From positions 48,935 to 112,934 of the forward strand of contig NZ_RQXW01000012.1 of NCBI RefSeq assembly GCF_003957515.1: a stretch of DNA of 64,000 nucleotides. Reading direction: 5' to 3'. Both the position numbers and the translations under genes were made by a program. Positions 26,961 through 36,428 of the stretch are shown here, piece after piece; within the stretch, counting starts at the first letter, position 1, and each line of letters opens with the position of its first letter. The notes below the pieces were generated by a model. The model saw nothing but the letters and a program-made list of their open reading frames with translations. It had not been told where the DNA came from and searched no databases. The stretch is from Amphritea opalescens. Lineage in GTDB: Bacteria > Pseudomonadota > Gammaproteobacteria > Pseudomonadales > Balneatricaceae.

Positions 26961-27092
26961 CAGCGCGTCAGTTCATCTATATGAATTAGGAAAATATCTT
27001 TAAGTATATTACGCCATTTATTATTGAATAAACCTGTAAGCCAAGACAATCTGACATGAGATTAACAACCTTATTTTCATGAGTCAACCTCC

Positions 27093-28532
27093 TCATGAGA
27101 GAGGTTTAATCGAACCGTCTCTAGCTCTCGACCACATCTTAACTTTACTTTTAATTTCAAAAAGCTCATTTTTAAACATAAAAATACAGCTTAATAAAAC
27201 AGCAAGCCAATATCCATAAAGAGACCAACCTAGAACCTTGCCAAACAAAGTACTGATAATCGCGCCGACCACTATAAGTATCGTATAGCTGTATAGCGCT
27301 ACACGGGGAATAGGTTGCCATACAGAAATAGAAAACTCTGTTCTCAATATAAAGAAAACCCAAAAAGATACACTAGTACTTACTGCCGCACCGGCAGCTC
27401 CGTATATTGGGATTAGCCACCAATTACCTGCCGCATTAAGAACAAATGCAATAATAGCAGCTAACATTCCTAGGGATGTCCGTCTAGAAATGCCAATACC
27501 CACTACCGTTGTTTCCGATAAAGTGTAAAGCAACGGATAGCCTAAGCAGGATATAACAAGCCACTGCACATCTGTGTAATTTTTAGGTAATAGATACGTT
27601 ACTACCCATGAGAAAAGCCCCGCAAGACAGAAAAGTATCACAACACAAAGCAAGACATACCGAGTGACCTTATGAATTTTTTCTAACCCTTCACCTCTTC
27701 CCGCCCACTTATAAACAGTCGGCGCCCACACCGTGGAAAAGACACTTTGCAATATAGTCGCTGCAGCAGCAAAACTAACCGATACTGAATAAAGACCTAA
27801 TTCTTCATAACTTGAGAGCGACCTTAGCAATACTTTATCTGTTGCAGTCAATCCCCAGAAGGCTAGTCCACCAAAAATTAACGGAAAACCAAACTTCAGC
27901 ATTTCTTTTAACCGTGTAACAACTATCTTCTCACCGATACTGGCCAACCATTCCTGACGAGTATTCCAACAAAAAACGAAGCACACCAGTACAATAGCAG
28001 CGGTGTTGGCTATTAATAGGTTTGATAAACTTTTCTCAGAACCTATAACAATATAAACGCCAATAATCACCAGCAGCAATATTTTTGGAAGAATTTGGCT
28101 CATAGAGAACGCTAAACCCTGTTCGTTCATACGTAGAATCAACGACAGGAAACGCGCAATAAAACTTGCAATTAGAGCAACAACAACCAATAAGCTCAAA
28201 TACCAAGCAGGTATATCAAATAAGAGGTTTGACAAAAATTCGCTATCGAGCAGCAGAACACTAAGCGTTAATAATAAAATCGCTAAACCTGGCAACAATG
28301 TCATTTTAAGGAGTGCTGGCTTATTATCCGTTTCATGAAATTCACGCACATAAGCTTGATCTAACCCAAGACTAAAAAACAATGTACTGAAACTCAATGT
28401 CACCTGCATCATTGAGATTCGCCCAATATCTTCCTGACTAAAAAACCAAGTAATCAGAGGAAGAGTAATAAAACCCAATAGTGCACCACCTAGAGGGCCA
28501 ATGGCGAAAAGCGCAATTTTTTTTGGAGTCAA
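27093..28532 (-). CDS. Polysaccharide flippase (Wzx / MATE-like)
   Basis: A 479-residue protein with 12 or more predicted membrane segments, of the polysaccharide biosynthesis (RfbX/Wzx) family. The N-terminus ALLGFITLPLITWFFSQEDI and the segment FGFPLIFGGLAFWGLTATDK near residue 213 are characteristic. It would move the undecaprenyl-linked repeat unit across the inner membrane. The start appears to be TTG 28532, which overlaps the stop of the upstream WecF-like gene (TTGA), with AAAGGA a few bases before; this makes translational coupling likely. Confidence 0.88.
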   Translation of the reverse strand: MTPKKIALFAIGPLGGALLGFITLPLITWFFSQEDIGRISMMQVTLSFSTLFFSLGLDQAYVREFHETDNKPALLKMTLLPGLAILLLTLSVLLLDSEFLSNLLFDIPAWYLSLLVVVALIASFIARFLSLILRMNEQGLAFSMSQILPKILLLVIIGVYIVIGSEKSLSNLLIANTAAIVLVCFVFCWNTRQEWLASIGEKIVVTRLKEMLKFGFPLIFGGLAFWGLTATDKVLLRSLSSYEELGLYSVSVSFAAAATILQSVFSTVWAPTVYKWAGRGEGLEKIHKVTRYVLLCVVILFCLAGLFSWVVTYLLPKNYTDVQWLVISCLGYPLLYTLSETTVVGIGISRRTSLGMLAAIIAFVLNAAGNWWLIPIYGAAGAAVSTSVSFWVFFILRTEFSISVWQPIPRVALYSYTILIVVGAIISTLFGKVLGWSLYGYWLAVLLSCIFMFKNELFEIKSKVKMWSRARDGSIKPLS

Positions 28533-29719
28533 ACTAAGATCCTTTTTTGACCATTACTATGCTTACCTTTTAATTTAAAAGTTTGTTCTATAAGATTTTT
28601 TGTTTGGCGTATAGCGTTATCTCTCCCCCAATATTCACTAACTAAGCGTTTATTAGTTTCCTTTTCTTCGACAGATAGTGGTTTCTCTAATAACGAAAAA
28701 TCTTTTTCTAGTTCTTGCACCGATGATAAGAGAACACCCTGTTCCTTTAAGAATAGATACGTTGGATTCTCTTCACGAAGAAACACTCGCGCACCGAGGT
28801 ACAACATTATAACGATATTACCAACGGCTTGTTGTCTTTTATGATTCATGATTACATAACCACATTTTCTGATGGTAGCTACGTAGTCTTTTACTGGCAT
28901 AAACTCTGTTAGTGGCTTGAATTTTTTGCCAAATAATTCGTTCCCAATTGAAGAAATTTTTTCGCCATAATTTTTATCGCCATAGCTTAATGGGGCAATA
29001 AGATAGCGATTACTAATTCCTTTACTATGAAGAAAATCAAGCGTTTCTTTATGATTACAAGTGAACGAGGCACTATTGCCAATCAATATAGCATCACCAT
29101 CCACTTGTTCCCCCTCAAATCCCTTAATTAAGTGGTCTTCCATCGTTCCATAGTTCCATCTAGCACTCTCTGGAAAACTATTCCAATTTCGAGAATTTCG
29201 TACTAACTCATATTCTTCTGGAAGCACTGGCGAAAATAGTGTTATTTTGTGTATAGCTTCATATCTTGACTTAGATACTCCTGTCACTTTAAACATAAAC
29301 TGAAGCATCATACTAGCCACTGCTCTTACTTTAAGCTTATGATTTTTAATTCTTAACTTTTTTGTCTCTTCCAATAAAAGATTTTCAGGTTTACAAATCA
29401 GGTCGTAGTAATCGTATCCCCAACCAAGCCATACAGTTGGTGTACCTTTTGGTATATTGAAAATTTCAGGATAGAGACTATCCCCAAACGAATGAAATAC
29501 CACTAAATCAAAATTTTGATAGTAACTTTTTGATACTTTCGGTGTTTTCTTTTGAAAAAGTTTTACTACTATTTTTCTTTTGGGTTTGATTTTTACAAAT
29601 TTTAAATTAGCTGATTTTGAGATAATCCATACATCATTTTGGCCTGGATATACTTTTTCAAAAACAAAGTAAGCATGATCTATAAACTTATCATCAGTAG
29701 CAAGGTGTAAAATCTTCAT
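28529..29719 (-). CDS. WecF-like Fuc4NAc transferase family protein
   Basis: A 396-residue protein resembling TDP-Fuc4NAc:lipid II Fuc4NAc transferase (WecF, GT56). Matching segments are VWLGWGYDYYDL near residue 95 (WecF: HIWGADLYE), DAILIGNSASFTCNHKETL near residue 212, APLSYGDKNYGEKI near residue 243, and VIMNHKRQQAVGNIVIMLYL near residue 292 (WecF: FARQQGIGTLCLLI). The N-terminal ILHLATDDKFIDH is also similar. It overlaps the acetyltransferase gene by four bases. The neighbouring RmlA, RmlB, aminotransferase and acetyltransferase would make the matching donor dTDP-Fuc4NAc, which supports the call. Confidence 0.78.
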   Translation of the reverse strand: MKILHLATDDKFIDHAYFVFEKVYPGQNDVWIISKSANLKFVKIKPKRKIVVKLFQKKTPKVSKSYYQNFDLVVFHSFGDSLYPEIFNIPKGTPTVWLGWGYDYYDLICKPENLLLEETKKLRIKNHKLKVRAVASMMLQFMFKVTGVSKSRYEAIHKITLFSPVLPEEYELVRNSRNWNSFPESARWNYGTMEDHLIKGFEGEQVDGDAILIGNSASFTCNHKETLDFLHSKGISNRYLIAPLSYGDKNYGEKISSIGNELFGKKFKPLTEFMPVKDYVATIRKCGYVIMNHKRQQAVGNIVIMLYLGARVFLREENPTYLFLKEQGVLLSSVQELEKDFSLLEKPLSVEEKETNKRLVSEYWGRDNAIRQTKNLIEQTFKLKGKHSNGQKRILV

Positions 29720-30279
29720 TGTTTATTAAGAAACTCCACTTCAACAGCTTTTAGATCTTTCTTCCTATTTTTAATTGCTCTTGCTGGCACACCAGAATAT
29801 ATTTTAAACTCTTCGCAATTTTTTGAGACTAGACTTAATGCTCCGATTGCCACGCCTTCATGTAAAGTTACTCCTGGTAAAATTACACTACCAGACCCCA
29901 CAATCACATGCTTCTTCAACTCAACATCTGCTGATTGAACATTCTTAAATTCACTAGGAACCATAGGGTTTGTCAAAGTTGCACCCGAGTAATCATCGTT
30001 ACTACTATAAACCGAAACACGAGATGAAAGATTTACAAAATCTGACAATATGATTCGACCTGCACCGATCAGAGAGCTAAATACTGCAATATGAACATAA
30101 TCTCCTATAATTATCCCATCGACACCTGCCGAAATAACACAGAAATCATCAATACGTACATGACTACCAATTGATATTTTCTCGGGATTATACAAAGAAG
30201 CCTTATCTGAGATAAGAACATTTGAGCCAAGCGACGCAAAGCCTACACTTTCTAATTGTTTTCTAGTTAGAAATGCCAC
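29716..30279 (-). CDS. Hexapeptide-repeat acetyltransferase (amino-sugar N-acetyltransferase)
   Basis: A 187-residue left-handed beta-helix acyltransferase. Hexapeptide repeats run from about residue 22 (VLISDKASLYNPEKISIGSH) to the C-terminal block VIVGSGSVILPGVTLHEGVA near residue 125 and YSGVPARAIKNRKK near 160. It lies directly after the aminotransferase (one shared base) and before the WecF-like gene. By context it acetylates the amino group of a dTDP-4-amino-4,6-dideoxyhexose. In enterobacteria this step is done by a GNAT protein, WecD; here a hexapeptide enzyme would replace it. Confidence 0.8.
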   Translation of the reverse strand: MAFLTRKQLESVGFASLGSNVLISDKASLYNPEKISIGSHVRIDDFCVISAGVDGIIIGDYVHIAVFSSLIGAGRIILSDFVNLSSRVSVYSSNDDYSGATLTNPMVPSEFKNVQSADVELKKHVIVGSGSVILPGVTLHEGVAIGALSLVSKNCEEFKIYSGVPARAIKNRKKDLKAVEVEFLNKQ

Positions 30280-31391
30280 TATTCGTTATCTCTCAGCTTT
30301 AATATTGGTCGAATTATATTAGCTATTTCTTTCTGCTCAGATAGTTTCAACCCTATATATATAGGTAAGCATAGGATTCTGCCGCTTATATCTTTTGAAA
30401 CTGAGCAGCTAGTTTCAGCACCTAAGCACTCGACAGATTCCAATGAGGGATAAAAATACCGCCTTGCTTGTATGCCATTTTCTTTCAGCGTGGCAATAAC
30501 CTGTAGGGTCTGCTCTTCACTTTCAAAAACGACCGGAAAATAGGCATAATTGTAATCCAACGATTGACTCTTGGCTTGAAGCTGTAACATTTTGCCCAGC
30601 ACTTCTTCGTAATGCAGCCAAATCTTTGCACGTGCTGCTAAATTTTGCTCCATCTCATCCAGCACGCAGAGCCCCATCGCCGCTTGCAACTCATTCATCT
30701 TGGCATTGATGCCAAGCTCTTCAATCCTATCTGGCCCCGCAAGACCGAAGTTGATCATTTTCTTGGCGCGTTCGAGATCTTCTTTACGCTTGAATACAAT
30801 AGCTCCGCCCTCTACTGTATGAAACAGTTTCGTCGCGTGAAAGCTTAGAGTGGCGGCATCGCCGTGTTTAAGTAGGCTTTCGCCTTTATATTGCACGCCG
30901 AACGCATGAGAAGCATCGTAGATAACTTTTAGCTTGTGCTTTTGTGCAATACAATCAATGGCCTCTACATCGCATGCATTACCGAATACATGCACCGGAA
31001 CGATAGCACGGGTATTAGGCGTGATGGCGGCTTCAATATTGTTTGGCTCTAGACACCAGGTTTGTGGGTCTATATCGGCAAATACCGGTGTTATTCCATC
31101 CCATTTTAGAGAGCTTGCCGTGGCAATAAATGTAAACGGGGTAGTGATCGCTTGTGCCGGCTGATCGTTCACTGGTTCGTTAATACCCAACGCGTGATAG
31201 GCAATTTGCAGGGCTAATGTGCCGTTAGTCACCAAGAGAAGATTTTCTACACCTAGATAATCTTCTAATCGACGGGTCAACTCTTGCACCAAGGGACCGT
31301 TGTTAGTCAACCAGTTACGCTCGTAGATACCATCGATATAGTGGTTCAGCTTTTCTCGGCTGGGGAGGTATGGCTTAGTGACTGGGATCAT
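30279..31391 (-). CDS. DegT/DnrJ/EryC1 sugar aminotransferase (dTDP-4-keto-6-deoxyglucose aminotransferase)
   Basis: A 370-residue PLP enzyme. The aspartate that contacts PLP is in [11 protein letters not shown] near residue 155, and the Schiff-base lysine in [14 protein letters not shown] near residue 184. The N-terminus [15 protein letters not shown] is typical of the FdtB/VioA/WecE group. As no FdtA-type ketoisomerase is seen, the likely product is dTDP-Fuc4N or dTDP-Qui4N rather than a 3-amino sugar. It overlaps rmlA by four bases and the acetyltransferase by one. Confidence 0.86.
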   Translation of the reverse strand: MIPVTKPYLPSREKLNHYIDGIYERNWLTNNGPLVQELTRRLEDYLGVENLLLVTNGTLALQIAYHALGINEPVNDQPAQAITTPFTFIATASSLKWDGITPVFADIDPQTWCLEPNNIEAAITPNTRAIVPVHVFGNACDVEAIDCIAQKHKLKVIYDASHAFGVQYKGESLLKHGDAATLSFHATKLFHTVEGGAIVFKRKEDLERAKKMINFGLAGPDRIEELGINAKMNELQAAMGLCVLDEMEQNLAARAKIWLHYEEVLGKMLQLQAKSQSLDYNYAYFPVVFESEEQTLQVIATLKENGIQARRYFYPSLESVECLGAETSCSVSKDISGRILCLPIYIGLKLSEQKEIANIIRPILKLRDNE

Positions 31392-32260
31392 GCAACACCT
31401 TCCACTAAACTCAATAGATACTGGCCATAGCCATTTTTCTTAAGCTCATCCGCTTGCTGTAGCAACTGTTCTTTCGTGAGCCAACCATTGTTAAAACCAA
31501 TCTCTTCAAGACAGGCTATTTTGAAACCTTGACGTCTTTCAATGGTTTCCACAAATTGCGAGGCTTCCAACAGGCTCTCATGGGTGCCGGTATCTAACCA
31601 AGCAAAACCTCGGCCTAGCACCTCAACACTAAGATCTCCACGTTCCATATAGGCTTGGTTGATGCTGGTAATCTCTAACTCGCCTCGATGTGATGGCTTC
31701 ACCTGTTTAGCGATTTCGATTACGTCGTTATCATAAAAATAGAGCCCGGTGACAGCATAGTTTGACTTAGGTTCTAGTGGTTTTTCTTCAATGGATATCG
31801 CTTTATTGTTGGCATCAAAGGCAACCACACCAAAACGCTCGGGGTCTTTTACTTGATAACCAAACACAGTTGCGCCCGTTGAACGCTCTGCCGCTTGCTT
31901 GAGCTTGGGTGAAAAACCTTGGCCGTAGAAGATATTATCCCCCAAAACTAGGCAAACACTGTCATCCCCAATAAACTCTTCGCCAATGATAAAGGCCTGC
32001 GCCAAACCATCGGGGCTAGGCTGCTCGGCATAACTTAGTCGAATGCCGAAGTTACTGCCATCACCTAGCAATTTTTCAAAATTAGGCAGATCTTCAGGGG
32101 TAGAGATGATTAAAATGTCACGGATGCCCGCTAACATCAGCACCGATAGCGGATAATAAATCATCGGCTTATCATAAATGGGCAACAATTGTTTAGAGAC
32201 GCCCTTAGTAATGGGATACAACCGTGTGCCAGAGCCCCCCGCGAGAATAATGCCTTTCAT
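31388..32260 (-). CDS. rmlA: Glucose-1-phosphate thymidylyltransferase
   Basis: First enzyme of dTDP-sugar synthesis, making dTDP-glucose. The signature [17 protein letters not shown] is near residue 8, [13 protein letters not shown] near 105 and [11 protein letters not shown] near 222. At 290 residues it has the usual length. It follows rmlB after 18 bases and overlaps the aminotransferase gene. rmlC and rmlD are absent, so rhamnose is not made from this cluster; the dTDP-4-keto sugar is instead aminated. Confidence 0.94.
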   Translation of the reverse strand: MKGIILAGGSGTRLYPITKGVSKQLLPIYDKPMIYYPLSVLMLAGIRDILIISTPEDLPNFEKLLGDGSNFGIRLSYAEQPSPDGLAQAFIIGEEFIGDDSVCLVLGDNIFYGQGFSPKLKQAAERSTGATVFGYQVKDPERFGVVAFDANNKAISIEEKPLEPKSNYAVTGLYFYDNDVIEIAKQVKPSHRGELEITSINQAYMERGDLSVEVLGRGFAWLDTGTHESLLEASQFVETIERRQGFKIACLEEIGFNNGWLTKEQLLQQADELKKNGYGQYLLSLVEGVA

Positions 32261-32278
32261 AATTGATCCTTGGTTAAA

Positions 32279-33343
32279 TTAGATTTGACCTAAACGTTCA
32301 CGCTGATAACTGCCATCTTGTACACGGCGGCACCATTCAATATTATCCAAATACCACTGCACTGTTTTACGGATGCCGGATTCGAAGGACTCTGCGGGTT
32401 TCCAGCCCAACTCTCGCTGAATTTTACTGGCATCGATGGCATAACGTAGATCATGGCCGGGTCGATCTTGTACATGGGTGATCAAGTCTCGATATTGATT
32501 AACGCTTAAACTATCGGCAGCTGGCACTAGTTGCTGCAGAATATCGCAAATGGTATGAACCACTTCGATATTCTGTTTCTCGTTATGACCACCGATATTG
32601 TAGGTTTCACCAACCTTACCCTCAGTCGCGACCTTAACAAGCGCACGGGCATGATCTTCAACATAAAGCCAATCACGAATTTGATCTCCCTTACCGTAAA
32701 TGGGCAGTGGCTTACCATCCAATGCGTTCAGTATCACGAGGGGAATCAGCTTTTCAGGGAAGTGATACGGCCCATAGTTGTTAGAGCAGTTCGTCATTAA
32801 CGTGGGAAAACCGTAAGTCCGCCGCCAAGCCCTAACGAGATGATCTGAACTGGCCTTACTCGCTGAATAGGGTGAACTTGGGGCGTAAGGCGTGGCTTCG
32901 GTGAATAGATCTTCGGGGCCGTCTAAATCACCATAGACCTCATCGGTTGATATATGGTGAAAGCGAAAATTAGCCTTCTTTGCCGCTTCTAAACCCTGCC
33001 AATAATGACGCGCCGCTTCTAACAACGTATAGGTGCCGACAATATTCGTCTCGATAAACGCTGCGGGGCCATCTATTGAACGATCCACATGAGATTCAGC
33101 CGCTAAGTGCATCACGATATCAGGTTGATGTTGATTAAATACGCGATCAACTTCAGCCCTGTCACAGATATCAACGTGTTCAAACGTATAACGAGCGTTA
33201 TCGCTAGCATCAGCAAGGGATTCAAGATTGCCAGCATAGGTCAGCTTATCAAGGTTTACCACGCTATCATCTGTATTGCTGATGATGTAACGAATTACGG
33301 CAGAACCAATAAAACCCGCTCCGCCGGTCACTAACACTTTCAT
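32279..33343 (-). CDS. rmlB: dTDP-glucose 4,6-dehydratase
   Basis: Converts dTDP-glucose to dTDP-4-keto-6-deoxyglucose. The NAD motif GGAGFIGSA is near residue 6, the catalytic STDEVYGDL near 130, and YSASKA near 161. ATG 33343 (MKVLVTGG) is preferred as in most RmlB proteins; an ATG three codons upstream (33352) is also possible. It is the first gene after the ops element, about 130 bases downstream of it, and heads rmlB-rmlA-aminotransferase-acetyltransferase-transferase-wzx. Confidence 0.94.
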   Translation of the reverse strand: MKVLVTGGAGFIGSAVIRYIISNTDDSVVNLDKLTYAGNLESLADASDNARYTFEHVDICDRAEVDRVFNQHQPDIVMHLAAESHVDRSIDGPAAFIETNIVGTYTLLEAARHYWQGLEAAKKANFRFHHISTDEVYGDLDGPEDLFTEATPYAPSSPYSASKASSDHLVRAWRRTYGFPTLMTNCSNNYGPYHFPEKLIPLVILNALDGKPLPIYGKGDQIRDWLYVEDHARALVKVATEGKVGETYNIGGHNEKQNIEVVHTICDILQQLVPAADSLSVNQYRDLITHVQDRPGHDLRYAIDASKIQRELGWKPAESFESGIRKTVQWYLDNIEWCRRVQDGSYQRERLGQI

Positions 33344-33474
33344 ATTTAACATCCAACCGAATCGTTATTAATTGCTTTGTCTGTGGCGCTACTTCTCGCC
33401 TCACGCCGACTATCAAGGCATATTCTCTCGTGACCCATAGAGGACACTTGCTCAGCGCAACCCGACCCTTCAGA

Positions 33475-33486
33475 CACGCTACCGCC
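33475..33486 (-). promoter_or_regulatory. ops element (RfaH recruitment site)
   Basis: The minus strand reads GGCGGTAGCGTG, an exact match to the ops sequence that pauses RNA polymerase and recruits RfaH. It lies in the 206-base gap between the RfaH-like gene and rmlB, on the strand that is transcribed into the polysaccharide genes. This is the canonical place for ops, in the leader of a long sugar operon. Confidence 0.85.
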
Positions 33487-33549
33487 CGAAGGTTATATTT
33501 AGGGTCATCCTCAACGCCCGACTTGCAACTCGCTATGTATTAACCTCAG

Positions 33550-34053
33550 CTAAAGAGCCTTTAGATCTTTAACCTGCATACTTAATTTCTGTTGCTTTTG
33601 CATAATATCCAGCAAAACAAACGCTCGCGCTTCGCCATTGAAAGAGTGAAACACGGCCTCTAGCTCCTTGAATGGCCCTTCTGTGATGCGTAAAACATCG
33701 CCAGGCTTCAACACCGGAGCCGCCAAATCATCATCTTGTTTTGCCGCCATCAGCTGCTCGACAACACCGAATGGCACAACGGCGGGGATACCCGCAAAGG
33801 TAACCAGACGCAACACACCTCTTGTCGAGCGAATCGGTGCCCAATTTTCACCCTCTCGATTTAACGCAATAAATAAATATCCCGGAAACAAAGGCTCAAT
33901 GACGTCGCTACGCTTGCCTGCTCGTATTTTTTCAATGGAATAAAGCGGTAAAAAACAGTGGTAGCCCTGACGCTGCAGATTTTCTTGCGCGCGCAACTCG
34001 TGCCTAACTTTGCACTGAATAAGGTACCATTGTTTGTTTTCACTAGAATTCAC
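33550..34053 (-). CDS. rfaH: RfaH-like transcription antitermination protein (NusG paralogue)
   Basis: A 167-residue NusG-family protein. The NGN domain starts KQWYLIQCKVRHELRAQENL near residue 7 and contains PLYSIEKIRAGK, LFPGYLFIAL and IRSTRGVLRLVTF. The C-terminal KOW-type domain has PGDVLRITEGPFKELEAVF near residue 122. The length (E. coli RfaH 162) and the early HELRAQENL pattern favour RfaH over NusG. An exact ops site lies 64 bases downstream of its stop codon, before rmlB. Encoding the antiterminator next to its own target operon suggests local control. wbaP lies 107 bases upstream. Confidence 0.88.
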   Translation of the reverse strand: MNSSENKQWYLIQCKVRHELRAQENLQRQGYHCFLPLYSIEKIRAGKRSDVIEPLFPGYLFIALNREGENWAPIRSTRGVLRLVTFAGIPAVVPFGVVEQLMAAKQDDDLAAPVLKPGDVLRITEGPFKELEAVFHSFNGEARAFVLLDIMQKQQKLSMQVKDLKAL

Positions 34054-34160
34054 TATAAACCCCGCCCGTAGGCGTGCATTAGAACATATCCATTATGGTG
34101 CAAAAACACCTCAATCAATAAATATCCTTCGAAACCAAGCTCAGCGGTGTATTAACTTCA

Positions 34161-35591
34161 CTAATAAGCGCCATCACGACGAACAACAACAGCGACAGTT
34201 TTCACAAGAATCACTATATCGTTCCATAATGTCCAATTTTTAACATACCACGCATCTAAATAAACACGATTTTCATAATCTATATCATTACGACCGCTAA
34301 CTTGCCATAACCCTGTCATACCAGGCTTACATTGAAGATAGTGCTGTGACTTATCTCCATACCTCAATACCTCTTCCGCTATCACAGGACGCGGCCCAAC
34401 GAGACTCATATCGCCCTTTAATACATTCCAAAGCTGCGGCAACTCATCTAGGCTAGTTTTACGGAGAAAGTGCCCAATAGGAGTAATACGAGGATCATTT
34501 TTCAGTTTAAACTCTTTACCCCACTCTTCACGAGCTGCAGAGTCATTAGCCAGAAGATCTTGCAATACATCCTGTGCATTAAGCACCATAGAGCGGAATT
34601 TATAGCACTTAAATGGGACACCGTTTTGACCTATACGCTCGTGTCCAAAAAACACTTGCGCCCCACTTTTACGCACCTTGCAATACACCAAAATAAATAA
34701 TGGAGATAATAAAAACAAAAGAATAGTAGACCCAACAATATCAAATAATCGTTTTTGCAAACGAAAAAGAGGCCTACTCAAATTATTCCGGATATTCATC
34801 ATCAACACTTCATGGCTAAAATAACTATCCACATCCATGCCCAGCAATGGCAAACCTCTCAAAGCGGGAACAATAGATAACTTCGGACATATCAAATTAA
34901 GCTTATCTATCTGCCCCCCAAAATGATCCAGATCATCATGCTCTAGTGCAATAATAATATGTGGATTTCCGATAGCCTCTAACTGCTCTTCAGGATTATC
35001 ACTCAAACGAATAACCGAATATGACGTTCCTTTTATCGTAACACCAGTACTTTCATGTTCATCAGGTGACAAAAAACCTATAATTTCATACCCCATTAAA
35101 GGCTCACACAATAATGCCAACGCAGTTTCAGTCGCATTAACACCATCACCCACTATAACAACTCTGTGTTGCAACATACTAAAATTGAGCATCATAGCTT
35201 TTGCCAAATACCTACATAACGGCAGTATTATCATGGCCAAAATCCAAATTGGCCACAAGAATTCACTACCTTTACCGGATATAGTCACTAATGCGGCATC
35301 AATAAACAACATAACAATACATATTTGCAATGTTTTACGTAAGTCATCCCAAAAAGGCCTGCGGCGACTATATTGCCCTGCCCGCACCTGAAAAAAAAGA
35401 AAAACCACAAACACAACGCCCAGTTGCTTAAACCTTCCAAAAATCGATGCATCAACGAGACTATCAACGACTCCAATCGCAAGTATAAGTCCAATCAGAT
35501 CAGCCAAAACCAAAATTAATACTTGCAAAAAACCTCGCAACGTAACTGCTCGAGGGAAAAGCAAAGATGATTTTTTTGATACAAAATCCAT
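34161..35591 (-). CDS. wbaP: Undecaprenyl-phosphate hexose-1-phosphate transferase (WbaP type)
   Basis: A 476-residue initiating transferase that puts the first sugar phosphate on undecaprenyl phosphate. The N-terminal part has four to five membrane segments (residues 16-125) and a Rossmann-like domain (VVIVGDGVNATE near 142). The C-terminal sugar transferase domain starts KRLFDIVGSTILLFLL near 283 and contains FGHERIGQNG, CYKFRSM, and the catalytic SLDELPQLWNVLKGDMSLV near 408. The length agrees with WbaP (476 in Salmonella). Galactose or glucose preference cannot be read by eye. It heads the island, with rfaH next. Confidence 0.88.
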   Translation of the reverse strand: MDFVSKKSSLLFPRAVTLRGFLQVLILVLADLIGLILAIGVVDSLVDASIFGRFKQLGVVFVVFLFFQVRAGQYSRRRPFWDDLRKTLQICIVMLFIDAALVTISGKGSEFLWPIWILAMIILPLCRYLAKAMMLNFSMLQHRVVIVGDGVNATETALALLCEPLMGYEIIGFLSPDEHESTGVTIKGTSYSVIRLSDNPEEQLEAIGNPHIIIALEHDDLDHFGGQIDKLNLICPKLSIVPALRGLPLLGMDVDSYFSHEVLMMNIRNNLSRPLFRLQKRLFDIVGSTILLFLLSPLFILVYCKVRKSGAQVFFGHERIGQNGVPFKCYKFRSMVLNAQDVLQDLLANDSAAREEWGKEFKLKNDPRITPIGHFLRKTSLDELPQLWNVLKGDMSLVGPRPVIAEEVLRYGDKSQHYLQCKPGMTGLWQVSGRNDIDYENRVYLDAWYVKNWTLWNDIVILVKTVAVVVRRDGAY

Positions 35592-35823
35592 ATTTTTAGA
35601 ACCTTAACACTTACAAAAAAAACAATGCCAGCCTTTCAATTACCAACTTAACACTGCAGCCTTATTAATAAATAATCAGAATATTCTTTTATTATTTACA
35701 TCAATCAACTTTCACTTACCAATTTCCACTTCATTAAAAATACTTATTTTTAGTTTCAAACAAAATACAATTTCATTCTGCAGCCTCTAATCACACGATA
35801 ACTAATTACGACAACAATATAAT

Positions 35824-36117
35824 TCACTTATGGTCTATTGCAGAAATATATAAAACCAAGCAAGATGCAAACAAAAGAACCACTATGCTATATACCCCAT
35901 GGCGACGGTAAATAATCCAAACACCTAAGAGGGACAACCCCCCCAGTAAACGGTAATGAGGAGGTACATCTCCCACTTTAAGGAAGGTAAAGAAAAATAG
36001 CGTACCGCATACGATCAGCAAATCAGCAAAATGCTGCACCAAGAAGGTTAAGGATTCATAATTATTTAGCAGTTGTCGCTTCGATGAAGCAGCATATGGC
36101 TTAAAACTGTTACTCAT
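35824..36117 (-). pseudogene. N-terminal fragment of a second polyisoprenyl-phosphate sugar transferase
   Basis: A short frame of about 97 residues starting MSNSFKPYAASSKRQLL. It has three or four membrane segments (ESLTFLVQHFADLLIVCGTL, RLLGGLSLLGVWIIYRRHGV and a last one), in the pattern of the N-terminal membrane region of WcaJ/EpsB-type initiating transferases. The catalytic sugar transferase domain is missing; the next gene, wbaP, is complete and has its own membrane region. I read it as a truncated relic. A genuine small membrane protein is possible. Starts at 36153 or 36117 are both open. Confidence 0.45.
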
Positions 36118-36368
36118 GACCTGCACAATCCAATCTACTCCATTATCATACACATGATTATTATGATCGTGTGATGCTTTCCCTGCTTACGATGCTAGAT
36201 TAGCGGCTAGCCCCGCTCATTTAGCTAAGTACTTTATCACTATTTACATTGCAAAAATATGTACAGCCCAAGTATTGTGCATAGCAACATTTATAGCAGG
36301 GGAATTTTACCCTTTTTTCCTCATCGACATCAAATATTGTTTACAGATAGTAGGACTGATTGATACTA

Positions 36369-36397
36369 TTGACAGATCAATTTTTTGAATAAATGAT
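36369..36397 (+). promoter_or_regulatory. Possible sigma-70 promoter before the Ala-rich secreted protein
   Basis: A perfect TTGACA at 36369-36374 is followed, 17 bases later, by AATGAT (36392-36397), which matches four of six positions of the -10 box. The start codon at 36429 and its GGAG follow about 30 bases on. Only the -35 match is strong. Confidence 0.3.
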
Positions 36398-36428
36398 GGT
36401 CTCTCGACCAACTCAAGGAGAACGCTAT

